A stretch of 64,000 bases of DNA from Planctomycetota bacterium (GCA_029259595.1 JAJDEW010000151.1:62001-126000); one strand, 5' to 3'. Counted from the stretch's first letter, positions 37,677 through 47,287 are shown. Notes: generated by a model not told the origin, from the letters alone. Numbers and translations: made by a program.

Positions 37677-38852
37677 TCACACCTCGCGCAGCTTCACGGC
37701 GCAGCGGTTCTTGGCGGAGAGCAGTGCCGCCTCGAGCACGCGTTGTGTCTCGTAGGCGTCGGCAAAATCCGGCAGGGGGATCTCCGGGGGCTCGCCGCCG
37801 AGGACCCTCAGGATGTCGGCCAGCATGTTCGTGAAGCCGTGCTCGTAGCCGAGGACGTGCGCATCGGGCCACCAGTTCGCGGCGTAGGGGTGATTGCCGG
37901 CGGAGGTGCACATGATGCGCCGCCAGCCTCCCAGGCGGTCGCCATCGCTCGCGTCGTAGAAGCGCAGGATGTTCATGTCCTCGAAGTCGAAGCGCAGGGA
38001 GCCCTTTTCGCCGTTGATCTCGATCGAGTTCGCGTTCTGGTGCGGCGGGGCGAGGCGCGAAGCCTCGAAGCTCGCGACGGCTCCGCCCCGAAAGGTCGCC
38101 AGGAAGAGCACGGCATCGTCGACGTCGCTCTTGCCCTTCTGCTTGCCGCCCTTGCCGCCCAGTCCGCGGACGGATCCGGCGAGCAGCGTGCGCTCCTTGA
38201 CGAAGGTCGGCGCCACGGCGCCGTGGACCTCGACGATCTCCTCGCCCATGAGAAAGCGCGCCAGGTCGACGAGGTGCGCGTTGAGGTCGCCGTGCGCTCC
38301 CGAGCCGGCGAACTTCTTCTGGAAGCGCCACAAGAGCGGCGTGTCGGGCCCACCCCAGCTCTGCAGGTAGTTCGCCCGCACGTGGAAGATGCGACCCAAC
38401 CGCCCCTCGCGCATCAGCTTCCAGGCCGTCGCGAGCGCGGGGCAACGGCGATAGTTGTACCAGACGAAGGTCGAGAGCCGCTTGCGCCGCTTGGCCGCGT
38501 CGCGCATCTCCTTCGCGTCCGCCAGCGTCCCGGCCAGGGGCTTCTCGCAAGCCACATGCTTGCCCGCTTCGAGCATGGCGAGCGCCTGCTCCTTGTGCAT
38601 GTGGTTCGGCGTCCCGATGTCGACGAGCTCGATCTCGGGGTCCTCGGCCAGGTCCTGCCAACGCGTCGTCGTCTTCCCCCAGCCCCACGTTCGAGCGAAG
38701 GCCGCGAGCTCCTTCTCGTCGCGCGCGGCGACCGTGTGCCGCACGGGCGTGCGCGGCAGGTCGAAGAAGCGGGAGACCTGGGACAGTGCGTTCGAGTGCG
38801 CCCGCCCCATGAACTTCTGGCCGATGAGGCCGACTTGGATGTCCTGCGCCAT
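37677..38852 (-). CDS. Gfo/Idh/MocA family oxidoreductase (cytoplasmic)
   Basis: A 391-residue NAD(P)-dependent oxidoreductase. It has a Rossmann N-terminus ([17 protein letters not shown]), the family motif ACEKPLA (about 94-100) with the catalytic Lys, and a beta-sheet C-terminal domain (from about 130). [19 protein letters not shown] carries the conserved His. No signal peptide. Members oxidise or reduce C1-C4 hydroxyls of sugars, inositols and glycosides. It lies 187 bases upstream of the isomerase-MFS-DUF1080 unit on the same strand. It is a good candidate for the 3-dehydrogenation step, but that is inferred from context. Confidence 0.9.
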   Translation of the reverse strand: MAQDIQVGLIGQKFMGRAHSNALSQVSRFFDLPRTPVRHTVAARDEKELAAFARTWGWGKTTTRWQDLAEDPEIELVDIGTPNHMHKEQALAMLEAGKHVACEKPLAGTLADAKEMRDAAKRRKRLSTFVWYNYRRCPALATAWKLMREGRLGRIFHVRANYLQSWGGPDTPLLWRFQKKFAGSGAHGDLNAHLVDLARFLMGEEIVEVHGAVAPTFVKERTLLAGSVRGLGGKGGKQKGKSDVDDAVLFLATFRGGAVASFEASRLAPPHQNANSIEINGEKGSLRFDFEDMNILRFYDASDGDRLGGWRRIMCTSAGNHPYAANWWPDAHVLGYEHGFTNMLADILRVLGGEPPEIPLPDFADAYETQRVLEAALLSAKNRCAVKLREV

Positions 38853-38938
38853 GGTGCGCAGAGTCTACCGGCGCACGGTCGCCGCGAGCAGCGCGCGGTG
38901 GACCGAATCCCGCTCCTCCGCGTCCGAGGCGCCCGACT

Positions 38939-40009
38939 TCAGGCCCGCGAGAAGGCCCGCAGCTCGCGCGCATCGTCGGCCAGGAGCGCGTCCAGCTTGG
39001 CGTGGATGGCCGTGTTGTCCCACGTGGGCAGAGTCTCGAGGCGCTCGCGATAGTCGGGCAGGTGGTAGAGGAAGTCGCCGACCGTCTCGGCCGAGGGCTC
39101 GCGCCCGTTCTTGCCGCAGCCCATCTCCTCGAGCAGCAGCGCGTTCAGCTCCTGCTCGAACTGCCCGCGCATCGGCAGCGCGAGATAGGGCTTCTGGAGC
39201 TTCAAGGACTCCGTCATCAAGGTGAAGCCGGCGGTCGCGATCACCGCCTTGGCCGTACCGAGGTCGCGCAGGAAGCGTTCGCGGCTCGGGCGCTGGTAGA
39301 CGACGTTGCCGTCCTGGCCCTCGCGGTTCGTCCCGTAGACGACGAAGAACTCGCGCTCGAAGTGGCGCAGCTGCTCCAGGAACGACGAGAAGTCGGCCGT
39401 GAAGTAGATGAGGATGTGCTCGCCATCTTTGGGCGTGAAGTCGAGCACGTCGTTCTGGAGGATCGGCGGAAAGAGGAAGGTGCGCTCGTTCGTCGTCTCG
39501 CCGAAGTAGAAGGTCGTGACCAGGCTCACGTCGGGCCGCGGCACGAGCGCGCGGATCACCGTCTCGGCCACGACGGCGTCCTTCTCGAGCTTTCGGGGCC
39601 GCGGGTACTGCATGTACCGCATGCGGTGCTGGTTGTCGAGCGAGACGAGCGGCAGGCCATAGTGGTTCGCCAGGTACGCGGTCATCGGCTCGAAGTCGGT
39701 GATCACGACCTCGGGCGCGAAGTCCTTGAAAACCTCCTTCTTCAGCTCACGCAGCTTGCGAACTCCGTTCGACAAGCGGGACAGGTTGTCCGTGAAGGTC
39801 TTCACGACGGACACCTGGTTCTGGGCGCTGGCGATGTGCAGACCTTCGGTCTCGAAGACGTCGAAGTCGCGCTCGAGATTGCGATAGCCGCGGTCGTAGC
39901 TGACCGCCTTGACCTCGTGTCCGCGGCCCTGGAGATGCGTCATGATCTCCCGTGCCCGGGACGAGTGTCCCGAGCCCTCGCCCGAAATGCCGTACACGAT
40001 CCGCGTCAT
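38939..40009 (-). CDS. MJ1255-type glycosyltransferase
   Basis: A 356-residue GT-B-fold glycosyltransferase of the MJ1255/VC2487 family, related to MurG. Visible are the N-terminal GISGEGSGHSSRAREIMTHL nucleotide-binding fold and the C-terminal donor site region GTAKAVIATAGFTLMTESLKLQKPYLALP with E and Q residues further on (FEQELNA). The ATG at 40009 is chosen because GGGGGCAGG immediately precedes it; a longer reading frame upstream begins with unrelated Arg/Gly-rich sequence. The acceptor is unknown. The gene is 86 bases upstream of the Gfo/Idh gene but need not share its pathway. Confidence 0.85.
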   Translation of the reverse strand: MTRIVYGISGEGSGHSSRAREIMTHLQGRGHEVKAVSYDRGYRNLERDFDVFETEGLHIASAQNQVSVVKTFTDNLSRLSNGVRKLRELKKEVFKDFAPEVVITDFEPMTAYLANHYGLPLVSLDNQHRMRYMQYPRPRKLEKDAVVAETVIRALVPRPDVSLVTTFYFGETTNERTFLFPPILQNDVLDFTPKDGEHILIYFTADFSSFLEQLRHFEREFFVVYGTNREGQDGNVVYQRPSRERFLRDLGTAKAVIATAGFTLMTESLKLQKPYLALPMRGQFEQELNALLLEEMGCGKNGREPSAETVGDFLYHLPDYRERLETLPTWDNTAIHAKLDALLADDARELRAFSRA

Positions 40010-40237
40010 CCTGCCCCCTCTCGGTCCTCTCGAAAGCCGCGCGAGCCCCTCCGCCCCGACGATACGCGAGGCCTCGCCGGTCCTGAGGTCCCTTTTCGGC
40101 ACGCTCGGCCCCGGACCTCAATCCGAGCCCTCGAGAGCTTGCAAAGCCCTTGCACGAGCGGCTGCCGGCGGGCCCTGAGCCCCGCAGCAGGGCACGCTTG
40201 CCGCTCAAGCTCCGCGGTGCGACCAGGAAAAAGGCTC

Positions 40238-43200
40238 TCAGAGCTCGGCCAGGTAGGCCAGGAGGGCGCGCATCTCGAGCCGTGAGATCCCGTCCGCGAG
40301 CCCTTCGGGCATGGCGGAGACGTCAGCACGCCGCTCTTCGATCGCGTCCTTGGGAACGCCGCTGACGCGTCCGTCCGCATCGATGACGCGCACGAACTCG
40401 TCGGTCTCCTCCACGATCCGGCCCGCCACGTGCCCCCCCTCCGCCAGGAAGAGGATCGTGCCCTTGTAGCCGGGTGTGGTGCGCCGGTTGGGCGTGACGA
40501 TCGACTCGAGCACCTGCAGGCGGGTCAGGCGCTGCGAAACGCCGCTCAGGTCGGGGCCGATCTGGGGCGCGTCGTCGGCCCCGCGGGCGTGGCAGCGCAC
40601 GCAGGACAGGTCGACGCGCTCGAAGATCGCGCGCCCCTTTTCGGCGTCCCCACCGAACAGGCCGTCGAGGTAGGGCGTGAGGTCGGGATCGAACTCCTGG
40701 CGGGCACGCGTGCGAGCGGTGAGTCGGCCCTCGAGCCCGGTCGTCGCCTCGGCCGCGAGCACGAGGTCGAGGGCGAGCTCGGCCGGGACGAGTCCGACGC
40801 CGAGCAGCCCGAGCTCGTCGCCCAGGAGCGGCTCGGCCTGTTCGCCTGCGAGCCGTTGAAGGAGCCCGTAGGCCGCGCGGCGCTCGGCGTACTCGCCGCG
40901 CTGCAAGATGTCGGGGACGCGCTGGAGCGCCTGCTCGACGCTCAACCCTTCGAGCGCACGTAGTGCGGCCGCGCGCAAGCGCCCCTCGGTGCTGGCGAAG
41001 CTGGCGTCGACACAGCGCGGCAACTCGGATCCGCGCAGGTCCGCCAGGGTGTCGAGCGCATCGACGCGGACGTCGACCGAACGCTCCTCGTCCGTCACCC
41101 AGGCGGCGATCTCCGACGAGACGTCGACCGCGTCACACTCCGCGGCGAAGGCCAGGAAGCGGCGCACCACGCTCTCGGGCGCGTCGGCGATGCCGCTCGC
41201 GAGCAAGTCGGTGGCCAGGTCGGCCAGGTACGGTGCTTCGAGCGTCTCGAGCGGCCGGTAAACGCCCGTCACACGGTCGCGCGTCGGTGGCGTCTCCCAG
41301 GTCGTGAGGATGTCGAGCGCCTCTTCGCGCAGGGCGAGCTCCAAGTCGGCGCGCAAGACGAAGGTCGCGAGCGTCGCGGCCGTCTCCGCACTCCGGGCGT
41401 GGCCGAGCGCGTTGAGCACGCGCCGAACGAGCGCAGGTTCGCTCGTCGCGGGCTCGTGCGCCAAGGCGCGCAGCGCGTCGTCCGCCGCCTCGATCGGCAC
41501 GTCGTAGATGGCGCGCGCGGCCTCGAGCACGAGCCTGCGCTCGGGATCCGCGAGAAAGTCCGCGATCGAAGCCTCGCCGTGCCGGCGCAGGACCAGGAGC
41601 GCCCCCATCCGGGCGTCCGCGTTCGCGTCGTGGGCCAGCTCGGCCAGGGCCGCGGCGTCGGCGCTCCCAACGAGTCCCATCACCGCCGCGTGCCGCAGGT
41701 TGGGATCCGTCGCCCCGACGTCGCGCAGGAGCACGGCGAGCGCGGGCACGGCGCCCGGCACACCGATGCGACCGGCGGCCTGGGCCGCGAAGTAGCGCAC
41801 GCGCGCGGCCGCATCCGTCAGCGCGTCGGTCACGAGCTCGGCGGCCGCCGCCTGGCGCGTGTCGCCGAGCACGCTCCAGGCCTGGGCGCGCACCTCGTCC
41901 TCATCGTCCTTCGTCAGCTCGAGGACGGTCTCGAGCGTGACTCCGTGGAGCCGGTGCGCCATCCCGAGCCCCCAGAGTCCGTGCAAGCGCGCGTAGAGCG
42001 ACGTCGAGAGCCGCGCTGACCGGTCGAGCACGTCGTGACCCGCGCGACCGCGGTCCACCAACTCGAACTGCGCCTCTTGCCGCACGCGCTGGTCCGGGTG
42101 GGACAGGAGCTCTTCCAGCTCTTCGATGGCGAGGCCGCGCAATCCGGTCGCGAGCAGGCGCCGCGTCTCGCGCACGAGCGCGGAATCGGACTCCGCGGCA
42201 TCGAAGATGCGGTACACGCGCCCCTTGCCGGTCTTGTTCCAACCCTGCACCCAATCCGTCAGGTAGAGGCTACCGTCGGGCCCGAAGTCGATGTCGGTCA
42301 CGAGCACGTTCCAGATCAGCCGTTCGACCTCACCCAGCTCGTAGAACGCACCGCGCGGCGTCGTCCGGAAGGCGTGCACGCCGCTGTAGCTCGGCGCACC
42401 GCGGAAGTCGCACAGGAAGAAGGTGCCGTCGTACGCGGGACCGAGCCCCGTACCGGGGTAGTAGGTCAGTCCGGACGGGCCGTGGGCCAGGTTCGCGATC
42501 GGAGGAACGATGTAGGCCGCCTGTCCTTCGTGCAGGGGATGCCACAACTTCTCCGCGTTCCACGGGCCGCGCGGAACGGGGGACGTGATCCACTGGTAGG
42601 CGTAGCGCCAGCCGGACTCGCCGCCCTGGACCACGTTCACCCAACGCGCTTGGTCGCCGCCGTCGGAGTTGTTGTCGCCCGTGAAGAGGTTCCCGAGCTC
42701 GTCGAACACGAGCTCCTGGGGATTGCGCAGGCCGGAGTGGAAGACCTCGAGGTTCGTGCCGTCGAGCTCGCAGCGCAGGACGGCGCCGGCGTGCGGGTGA
42801 GCGAGAGTCCCGTTCTCGGTCTCGACGTGAAAGCCACGATCGCCGCACGAAAAGTACAGCCGCCCGTCCGGCCCGATGCGCAACCCGTGCAGGTCGTGAC
42901 CGAGCAGCGCGACGTTGACGCCGTAGCCACTGGAGAGCACGCGGCGCTCGTCGGCCACGCCGTCGGAATCGCTGTCGCGCAGGAGCCACAGGTCGGGAAT
43001 GCACGTGTAGTACACGTCCCCGCGGCGCGCGAGCAGGCCCGCGCCGATCCCCGCCGACGGCGCATTGAAGCCATCGGCAAAGACGGTCGAACGGTCCGCG
43101 CGGCCGTCGCCGTCGGCATCGACGATCTTGCGCACGCGCTCGTGCTCGAGGGCGTAGGTCGCGTAACCCTCCTCGCCCTCGTGCTTCTTGAACATCGCGA

Positions 43201-43537
43201 GCCGGTCTTCGACCGTGCGGCTGGCCAGGTCGTCGTCCAGCCAGCCCATGTGCTCGCGGATGTCGGTCACGCCGGCGTAGTGCCGGAAGGTCTCGCCGAT
43301 GTAGACCGCGCCGACCTCGTCGACGTAGAGGCACACCGGGTTCGCGAGCATCGGCTCGGCCGCGAAGAGCTCGATCGAGAGCCCCTCACGCAGTTCGAAG
43401 CCTTCGATGGCCGCGGTCCCTTCCTCCGAGGCGGGCGCGAGAAAGGGCGTGTAGACGTCCTGGGCCCAGGTTGCGCCGGCGACCGCGAAGGCGGCGGCGG
43501 CGAAGCGGGCGAGGCTGAGGTTGGCGTGGCGCTGCAT
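40238..43537 (-). CDS. PVC-type haem-binding membrane-bound dehydrogenase-like protein
   Basis: A 1099-residue exported protein. After a signal peptide (about 1-25), residues about 40-480 form a six-bladed beta-propeller like soluble PQQ glucose dehydrogenase, with DADGDGRAD calcium loops and repeats such as GLRIGPDGRLYFSCGDRG. A long HEAT-repeat region follows (about 490-900). The C-terminus has one c-haem motif, CVRCH (about 980), with IGPDLSGVSQRLT. This order (dehydrogenase propeller, HEAT, PVC haem) is a standard planctomycete family of unknown substrate. It follows the TIM-barrel gene at 14 bases and is probably expressed with it. Confidence 0.93.
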   Translation of the reverse strand: MQRHANLSLARFAAAAFAVAGATWAQDVYTPFLAPASEEGTAAIEGFELREGLSIELFAAEPMLANPVCLYVDEVGAVYIGETFRHYAGVTDIREHMGWLDDDLASRTVEDRLAMFKKHEGEEGYATYALEHERVRKIVDADGDGRADRSTVFADGFNAPSAGIGAGLLARRGDVYYTCIPDLWLLRDSDSDGVADERRVLSSGYGVNVALLGHDLHGLRIGPDGRLYFSCGDRGFHVETENGTLAHPHAGAVLRCELDGTNLEVFHSGLRNPQELVFDELGNLFTGDNNSDGGDQARWVNVVQGGESGWRYAYQWITSPVPRGPWNAEKLWHPLHEGQAAYIVPPIANLAHGPSGLTYYPGTGLGPAYDGTFFLCDFRGAPSYSGVHAFRTTPRGAFYELGEVERLIWNVLVTDIDFGPDGSLYLTDWVQGWNKTGKGRVYRIFDAAESDSALVRETRRLLATGLRGLAIEELEELLSHPDQRVRQEAQFELVDRGRAGHDVLDRSARLSTSLYARLHGLWGLGMAHRLHGVTLETVLELTKDDEDEVRAQAWSVLGDTRQAAAAELVTDALTDAAARVRYFAAQAAGRIGVPGAVPALAVLLRDVGATDPNLRHAAVMGLVGSADAAALAELAHDANADARMGALLVLRRHGEASIADFLADPERRLVLEAARAIYDVPIEAADDALRALAHEPATSEPALVRRVLNALGHARSAETAATLATFVLRADLELALREEALDILTTWETPPTRDRVTGVYRPLETLEAPYLADLATDLLASGIADAPESVVRRFLAFAAECDAVDVSSEIAAWVTDEERSVDVRVDALDTLADLRGSELPRCVDASFASTEGRLRAAALRALEGLSVEQALQRVPDILQRGEYAERRAAYGLLQRLAGEQAEPLLGDELGLLGVGLVPAELALDLVLAAEATTGLEGRLTARTRARQEFDPDLTPYLDGLFGGDAEKGRAIFERVDLSCVRCHARGADDAPQIGPDLSGVSQRLTRLQVLESIVTPNRRTTPGYKGTILFLAEGGHVAGRIVEETDEFVRVIDADGRVSGVPKDAIEERRADVSAMPEGLADGISRLEMRALLAYLAEL

Positions 43538-43551
43538 GACGGCGGGGAGGA

Positions 43552-44472
43552 TCAGGAGAGTCGCTCGCGGACGCGCTCGAGCAGGGCCTTCGTGAGCTGG
43601 ATGCCCTCGACTTCGGTGGAACCGCCGCCTTCGTACTCGACGCCGACCCACCCGCGGTAGCCGGCCTCCTTGACGATGGTGAGCATGCGCAGGTAGTCCG
43701 TGCTCGTCTCGTCGCCGGCGGCGTCGAAGGCGTGCGACTTGGCGCTGACAGCCTTGGCCCAGGGCATCAGCTCGCGCACGCCCTGATAGCGGTCGTACCA
43801 GACCGGCTGGCCGGCCTCGTCCGTCCCCGTGCGGAAGTTGCCGAAGTCCGGCAGCGTGCCGACGCGCGGATGGGCGGCTTGCTCCATGACCGAGGCGAGC
43901 CAGGCGCCGTTCGACGAACGGCCGCCATGGTTCTCGACGATGACGTCGATCCCGTATTCGTCGCCGAACTCCGCCAGCCGCACGAGGGAGTCGGCCGCGC
44001 GTCCGCGCTGCTCGTCGGCGCTGCCGCCGCCGTGCACGTTGACGCGGATCGCGTGGCACCCGAGGAAGCTCGCCGCGGCGATCCAACGGAAGTGGCGTTC
44101 GACGGCCTTGCGGCGCGCGGCGTCGCTCTCGTCGGCCAGCGCGCCTTCGCCGTCGATCATGATGAGCAGGCTCGCGACCCCTTGGTCGTTCGCGCGCTCC
44201 TTCAGCTCGCCCAACCAGGCGAAGTCCGCGACCTTGTCGGAGAAGAACTGGTTCACGTACTCGACGCCCTCGATCCCGAACTCGACCTTCGCGTAGGCCG
44301 GAAAATCGAGCGCAGCCAGCTCACCGGCGCGGATCGTCCGGTGCAACGACCACTGCGCGAGGGAGATCCGAAAGAAGCCGGCGGCCGGGCGGCACCGGGC
44401 CGCAAGCCCTGCGCCGAGGGCCGTACCGGCGCCGAGGCCGAGCAGGATTTCGCGTCGTGTCGTCGGGGTCAT
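43552..44472 (-). CDS. Tat-exported TIM-barrel sugar isomerase-like protein
   Basis: A 306-residue xylose-isomerase-like TIM-barrel protein carrying a twin-arginine signal (TTRREILLGLGAGTALGAGLA). Metal-site elements include DVIVENHGG, RVGTLPDFGNF, KSHAFDAAGDE and GWVGVEYEGGG. Export by Tat fits a cofactor- or metal-loaded periplasmic enzyme. It is the first gene of a two-gene unit with the large dehydrogenase-like protein, suggesting a joint step in extracellular sugar oxidation or epimerisation; the substrate is unknown. Confidence 0.87.
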   Translation of the reverse strand: MTPTTRREILLGLGAGTALGAGLAARCRPAAGFFRISLAQWSLHRTIRAGELAALDFPAYAKVEFGIEGVEYVNQFFSDKVADFAWLGELKERANDQGVASLLIMIDGEGALADESDAARRKAVERHFRWIAAASFLGCHAIRVNVHGGGSADEQRGRAADSLVRLAEFGDEYGIDVIVENHGGRSSNGAWLASVMEQAAHPRVGTLPDFGNFRTGTDEAGQPVWYDRYQGVRELMPWAKAVSAKSHAFDAAGDETSTDYLRMLTIVKEAGYRGWVGVEYEGGGSTEVEGIQLTKALLERVRERLS

Positions 44473-44542
44473 GAGCGTCGGTCAGCGGTCGGGAGTCTGG
44501 GATCGAGGGGCGCCGGCGCGTGTGTGCTCCGGCCAGGGCGGA

Positions 44543-44548
44543 TATCCT
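44543..44548 (+). promoter_or_regulatory. -10-like TATCCT upstream of the GNAT operon
   Basis: TATCCTATGCGG at 44543-44554, about 93 bases before the ATG at 44642. It shares TATCCT(G/A)TG with sites at 33646 and 54838. No -35 is clear. Confidence 0.3.
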
Positions 44549-44641
44549 ATGCGGCTCGCCGCTCCACCGCTCGCCCCGCCCCGTCCTTCGCCGGCTCCCA
44601 GCGGCTCGAACGGCTGCGCCTTCCGGCGGTGACGGTCGCCC

Positions 44642-45301
44642 ATGGACGACATCCCCCTGAGCCCCCCCTACCGCCTCGCGACGCCTCGGCTCTCGCTCAC
44701 CGCCGCCGACCCGCGGGATGCGCCGGTCGTCGTCGAGGCGGTGGGCAAGAACCTCGAACAGTTGCGTCCGTGGATGCCCTGGGCCGAGCAGGCGCCGAAG
44801 CTCGACGACGCGGTCGAACGTCTGCGCCGCGTGCGTTCGGATTTCGATCGCTCGGAAGACTTCAGCTACCACGCCTGGCTCGGGAGCAAGAAGCAACCCG
44901 AGGCCAGCGAGCCCGGCGGACGCTTCGTCGGTGCGACCGGACTGCACTCGCGCGCCGGCGAGGGCGGCCTCGAGATCGGCTACTGGGTGGATCGCGAGCT
45001 GGTCGGGCGCGGCCTCGCGACGGAGATGGCGATGGCGATGACCCAGGCCGGCTTTCTGGCCTTCGGCGTCGATCGCGTCGAGATCCACGCCGATCCCGAG
45101 AACGAGAAGAGCAATGCGATCCCGGCCCGCCTGGGCTTCACGCGCGAAGGGACCCTCCGCGCGCGCATCCCCTTTCCAGGGGGATACCGCGACAAGGTCG
45201 TCTGGTGCCTCCTCCGTTCCGAGTTCGCGGGCACGCCGTCCGCGGACCTCGAGCTCGCCGCCTTCGACGCGCTCGATCGTCCCCTGTTGCTCCTGCGATG
45301 A
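44642..45301 (+). CDS. GNAT acetyltransferase, RimJ/RimL type
   Basis: A 219-residue GNAT N-acetyltransferase of the RimJ/RimL (GNAT_acetyltr_3) type. It has FVGATGLHSRAGEGGLEIGYWVDRELVGRGLATEMAMAM, the acetyl-CoA site of this branch, followed by RVEIHADPENEKSNAIPARLGFTREGTLRAR. The substrate is not predictable; ribosomal proteins, small amines or sugar amines are options. Its stop overlaps the next gene's ATG in ATGA, so it is translationally coupled to the sugar-type genes downstream. Confidence 0.88.
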   Translation: MDDIPLSPPYRLATPRLSLTAADPRDAPVVVEAVGKNLEQLRPWMPWAEQAPKLDDAVERLRRVRSDFDRSEDFSYHAWLGSKKQPEASEPGGRFVGATGLHSRAGEGGLEIGYWVDRELVGRGLATEMAMAMTQAGFLAFGVDRVEIHADPENEKSNAIPARLGFTREGTLRARIPFPGGYRDKVVWCLLRSEFAGTPSADLELAAFDALDRPLLLLR

Positions 45302-46137
45302 ACCGAATCGGTGTCTGTTCCTGGTCTCTGCGTCCCGCGTCGCCCGCGGCACTGGCCGAGGCCGTGCGCAGCACGGGGCTCGAGCACGTCCAGCTGGCCT
45401 TGGATCCGCTTCGAGCCGCGGACGGTCCGTGGCGGGTCGACGCGACCGTCGCGAGCCTGAACGAGGCAGGCATCACGATCGTGTCGGGCATGATGGCGAC
45501 CGCAGGCGAGGACTACTCGTCGCTCGCCTCGATCGAGCGCACGGGCGGTGTGCGGCCGGACGAGCACTGGGAAGCGAACCTCGCCATCGCGCGGGCCGAC
45601 GCGGCTCTGGCGCAGCGCCTGTCGCTCGGGCTCGTCAGCTTCCATGCGGGCTTCCTGCCGGCCAAGCGCGGGGAACCGGAACGCGAGGTCATGCTCGAGC
45701 GTCTCCGCACGATCGTGGACGTCTTCTCCGAACACGGCGTGCGCACGTGCTTCGAAACGGGCCAGGAGACGGCCGCGACGCTGGCGGACTTCCTCGAGGA
45801 ACTGGACCGCGAGGACGCGGGCGTCAACTTCGACCCCGCCAACATGATCCTGTACGACAAGGGCGACCCGGTCGACGCGCTCGGCCGCCTCTTGCCGTGG
45901 GTGCGCCAGATCCACGTCAAGGACGCCCTGCGCACGAACACGCCGGGAACGTGGGGCACCGAGGTCCCGGTCGGGGAGGGCGAGGTCGATTGGGTCGACT
46001 TCTTCGGTCTCGTCACGAAGAAGAAGCTCGACTGCGACCTCTTGATCGAGCGCGAAGCCGGTGACACGCGCGGAGGCGACATCGCGCTCGCACGCGAGCT
46101 GGTCGAAGGTCTGCTGCCGCGCAAGGAGAAGTCGTGA
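45298..46137 (+). CDS. TIM-barrel sugar isomerase/epimerase (cytoplasmic)
   Basis: A 279-residue xylose-isomerase-like TIM-barrel protein without an export signal. Metal ligands fall in RTCFETGQE, GVNFDPANMILYD, QIHVKDAL and LLIEREAG. It starts in the overlap with the GNAT gene and its stop overlaps the GTG of the following Gfo/Idh gene. The trio looks like one translational unit handling a polyol or amino-sugar. The two coupled sugar enzymes (isomerase plus oxidoreductase) echo inositol or keto-sugar pathways, but no individual reaction can be assigned. Confidence 0.86.
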   Translation: MNRIGVCSWSLRPASPAALAEAVRSTGLEHVQLALDPLRAADGPWRVDATVASLNEAGITIVSGMMATAGEDYSSLASIERTGGVRPDEHWEANLAIARADAALAQRLSLGLVSFHAGFLPAKRGEPEREVMLERLRTIVDVFSEHGVRTCFETGQETAATLADFLEELDREDAGVNFDPANMILYDKGDPVDALGRLLPWVRQIHVKDALRTNTPGTWGTEVPVGEGEVDWVDFFGLVTKKKLDCDLLIEREAGDTRGGDIALARELVEGLLPRKEKS

Positions 46138-47192
46138 GCAGCGCGTCGGACACCGCGACGGGAGTGGGCGTCGTCGGTCTGGGCTTCATGGGACGCACCC
46201 ACGTGAACGCCTACCGCGACGCGGCGACGGCGGGCTTTGCGAACCGTCTGCTCGCGGTCGCCGACCCCGATCCCGCCCGACGCCGTGGCGAGAGCGGCCC
46301 GCGCGGCAACCTGGAAACCGACGCCCCGGACGAACGCCTGTTCGACCCTGACACGGTCCGCGGTTACGCCACGCCGGACGAGCTCTTCGCCGATCCGAAC
46401 ATCGAGCTCGTCAGCATCTGTACGCCGACCGATTCGCACGTCGAGCTTGCCATCCGGGCCCTCGCGGCCGGAAAGTCCGTCCTGGTCGAGAAGCCCGTGG
46501 CGCTGTCGGTCGCCGAGGTTCGCCGCCTGGCCAGCGCCGCCGCGACCGCCACAGGGTTCTGCATGCCCGCCATGTGCATCCGCTTCTGGCCGGGCTGGAG
46601 CTGGCTCCGCGAGCGCGTCGAAGACGGGAGCCTGGGTCCGGTCCGCAGCGCCGTCTTCCGCCGCCTCGGGACACGCCCCGCGTGGTCCGCCGGCTTCTAC
46701 GAGGACACCGCCAAGTCCGGCGGCGCGCTCTTCGACCTGCACGTCCACGACGCCGACCTGGTGCGCCATCTCTTCGGATCGCCCGCCGCCGTGACGAGCA
46801 CCGGCGACGCCAATCACGTGACGACGCTCTACCACTTCGACGAGGGTCCCGCCCACGTCGTCGTCGAGGGTGCCTGGGACCACACGCCCGGCTTCTCCTT
46901 CGCGATGGGCTTCGTCGTCATCTTCGAGCACGCCACCGCCCGCTACGAGTTCGGCCGCGACCCGGTCATGACCCTGGCCCGTGACGGCGCCGAGACCGCC
47001 CTCCCGCTCGAGCCTCTGACCGGCTACGACGGGGAGATCCGCCACGCCCTGTCCGCCGTCGCGGCGCGCAAGGCCGGCACGAGCTTCCGCCGCAGGGCGG
47101 ACGTGGAAGAGGCCATCGGTCTGACGCTCCTGCTCGAAGCCGAGCGCGAGAGCCTGGCGCTCGGCGGCCTGCGCGTGGCGCTCGATTCGTAG
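46134..47192 (+). CDS. Gfo/Idh/MocA family oxidoreductase (cytoplasmic)
   Basis: A 352-residue NAD(P)-dependent sugar oxidoreductase starting at GTG 46134. The Rossmann part begins VGVVGLGFMGRTHVNAYRD, the family Lys motif is VEKPVAL, and GALFDLHVHDADLVRHLF carries the conserved His at the substrate site. It is the last gene of the GNAT-isomerase-oxidoreductase unit and is followed by a bidirectional terminator. It differs clearly from the Gfo/Idh proteins at 37677 and 57842, so it likely serves another substrate. Confidence 0.9.
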   Translation: MSSASDTATGVGVVGLGFMGRTHVNAYRDAATAGFANRLLAVADPDPARRRGESGPRGNLETDAPDERLFDPDTVRGYATPDELFADPNIELVSICTPTDSHVELAIRALAAGKSVLVEKPVALSVAEVRRLASAAATATGFCMPAMCIRFWPGWSWLRERVEDGSLGPVRSAVFRRLGTRPAWSAGFYEDTAKSGGALFDLHVHDADLVRHLFGSPAAVTSTGDANHVTTLYHFDEGPAHVVVEGAWDHTPGFSFAMGFVVIFEHATARYEFGRDPVMTLARDGAETALPLEPLTGYDGEIRHALSAVAARKAGTSFRRRADVEEAIGLTLLLEAERESLALGGLRVALDS

Positions 47193-47218
47193 GACGCGCG
47201 ACCCACAAGCGGCGGCGA

Positions 47219-47259
47219 AGAAAAAGGAGAGGGGAGCCGCTCGTCTTGAGCGACTCCCC
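47219..47259 (-). terminator. Bidirectional terminator between Gfo/Idh and the HMA selenoprotein gene
   Basis: GGGGAG-C-CGCTC (47231-47242) pairs with GAGCG-A-CTCCCC (47248-47259) around a GTCTT loop, with one C/A mismatch. Read on the minus strand the stem is followed closely by TCTCCTTTTTC, a good T-run, so it terminates the minus-strand HMA transcript. It also lies 38 bases after the plus-strand Gfo/Idh stop and can serve both genes. Confidence 0.75.
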
Positions 47260-47287
47260 GCTTTCGTGCAGCGTGGAACGGCCAGGT

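Noticed and set aside
40084..40120. TGAGGTCC / GGACCTCA inverted repeat upstream of the glycosyltransferase.
   Set aside because: The arms are 21 bases apart and only 8 bp; chance matches of this size are expected in 228 bases of GC-rich sequence.
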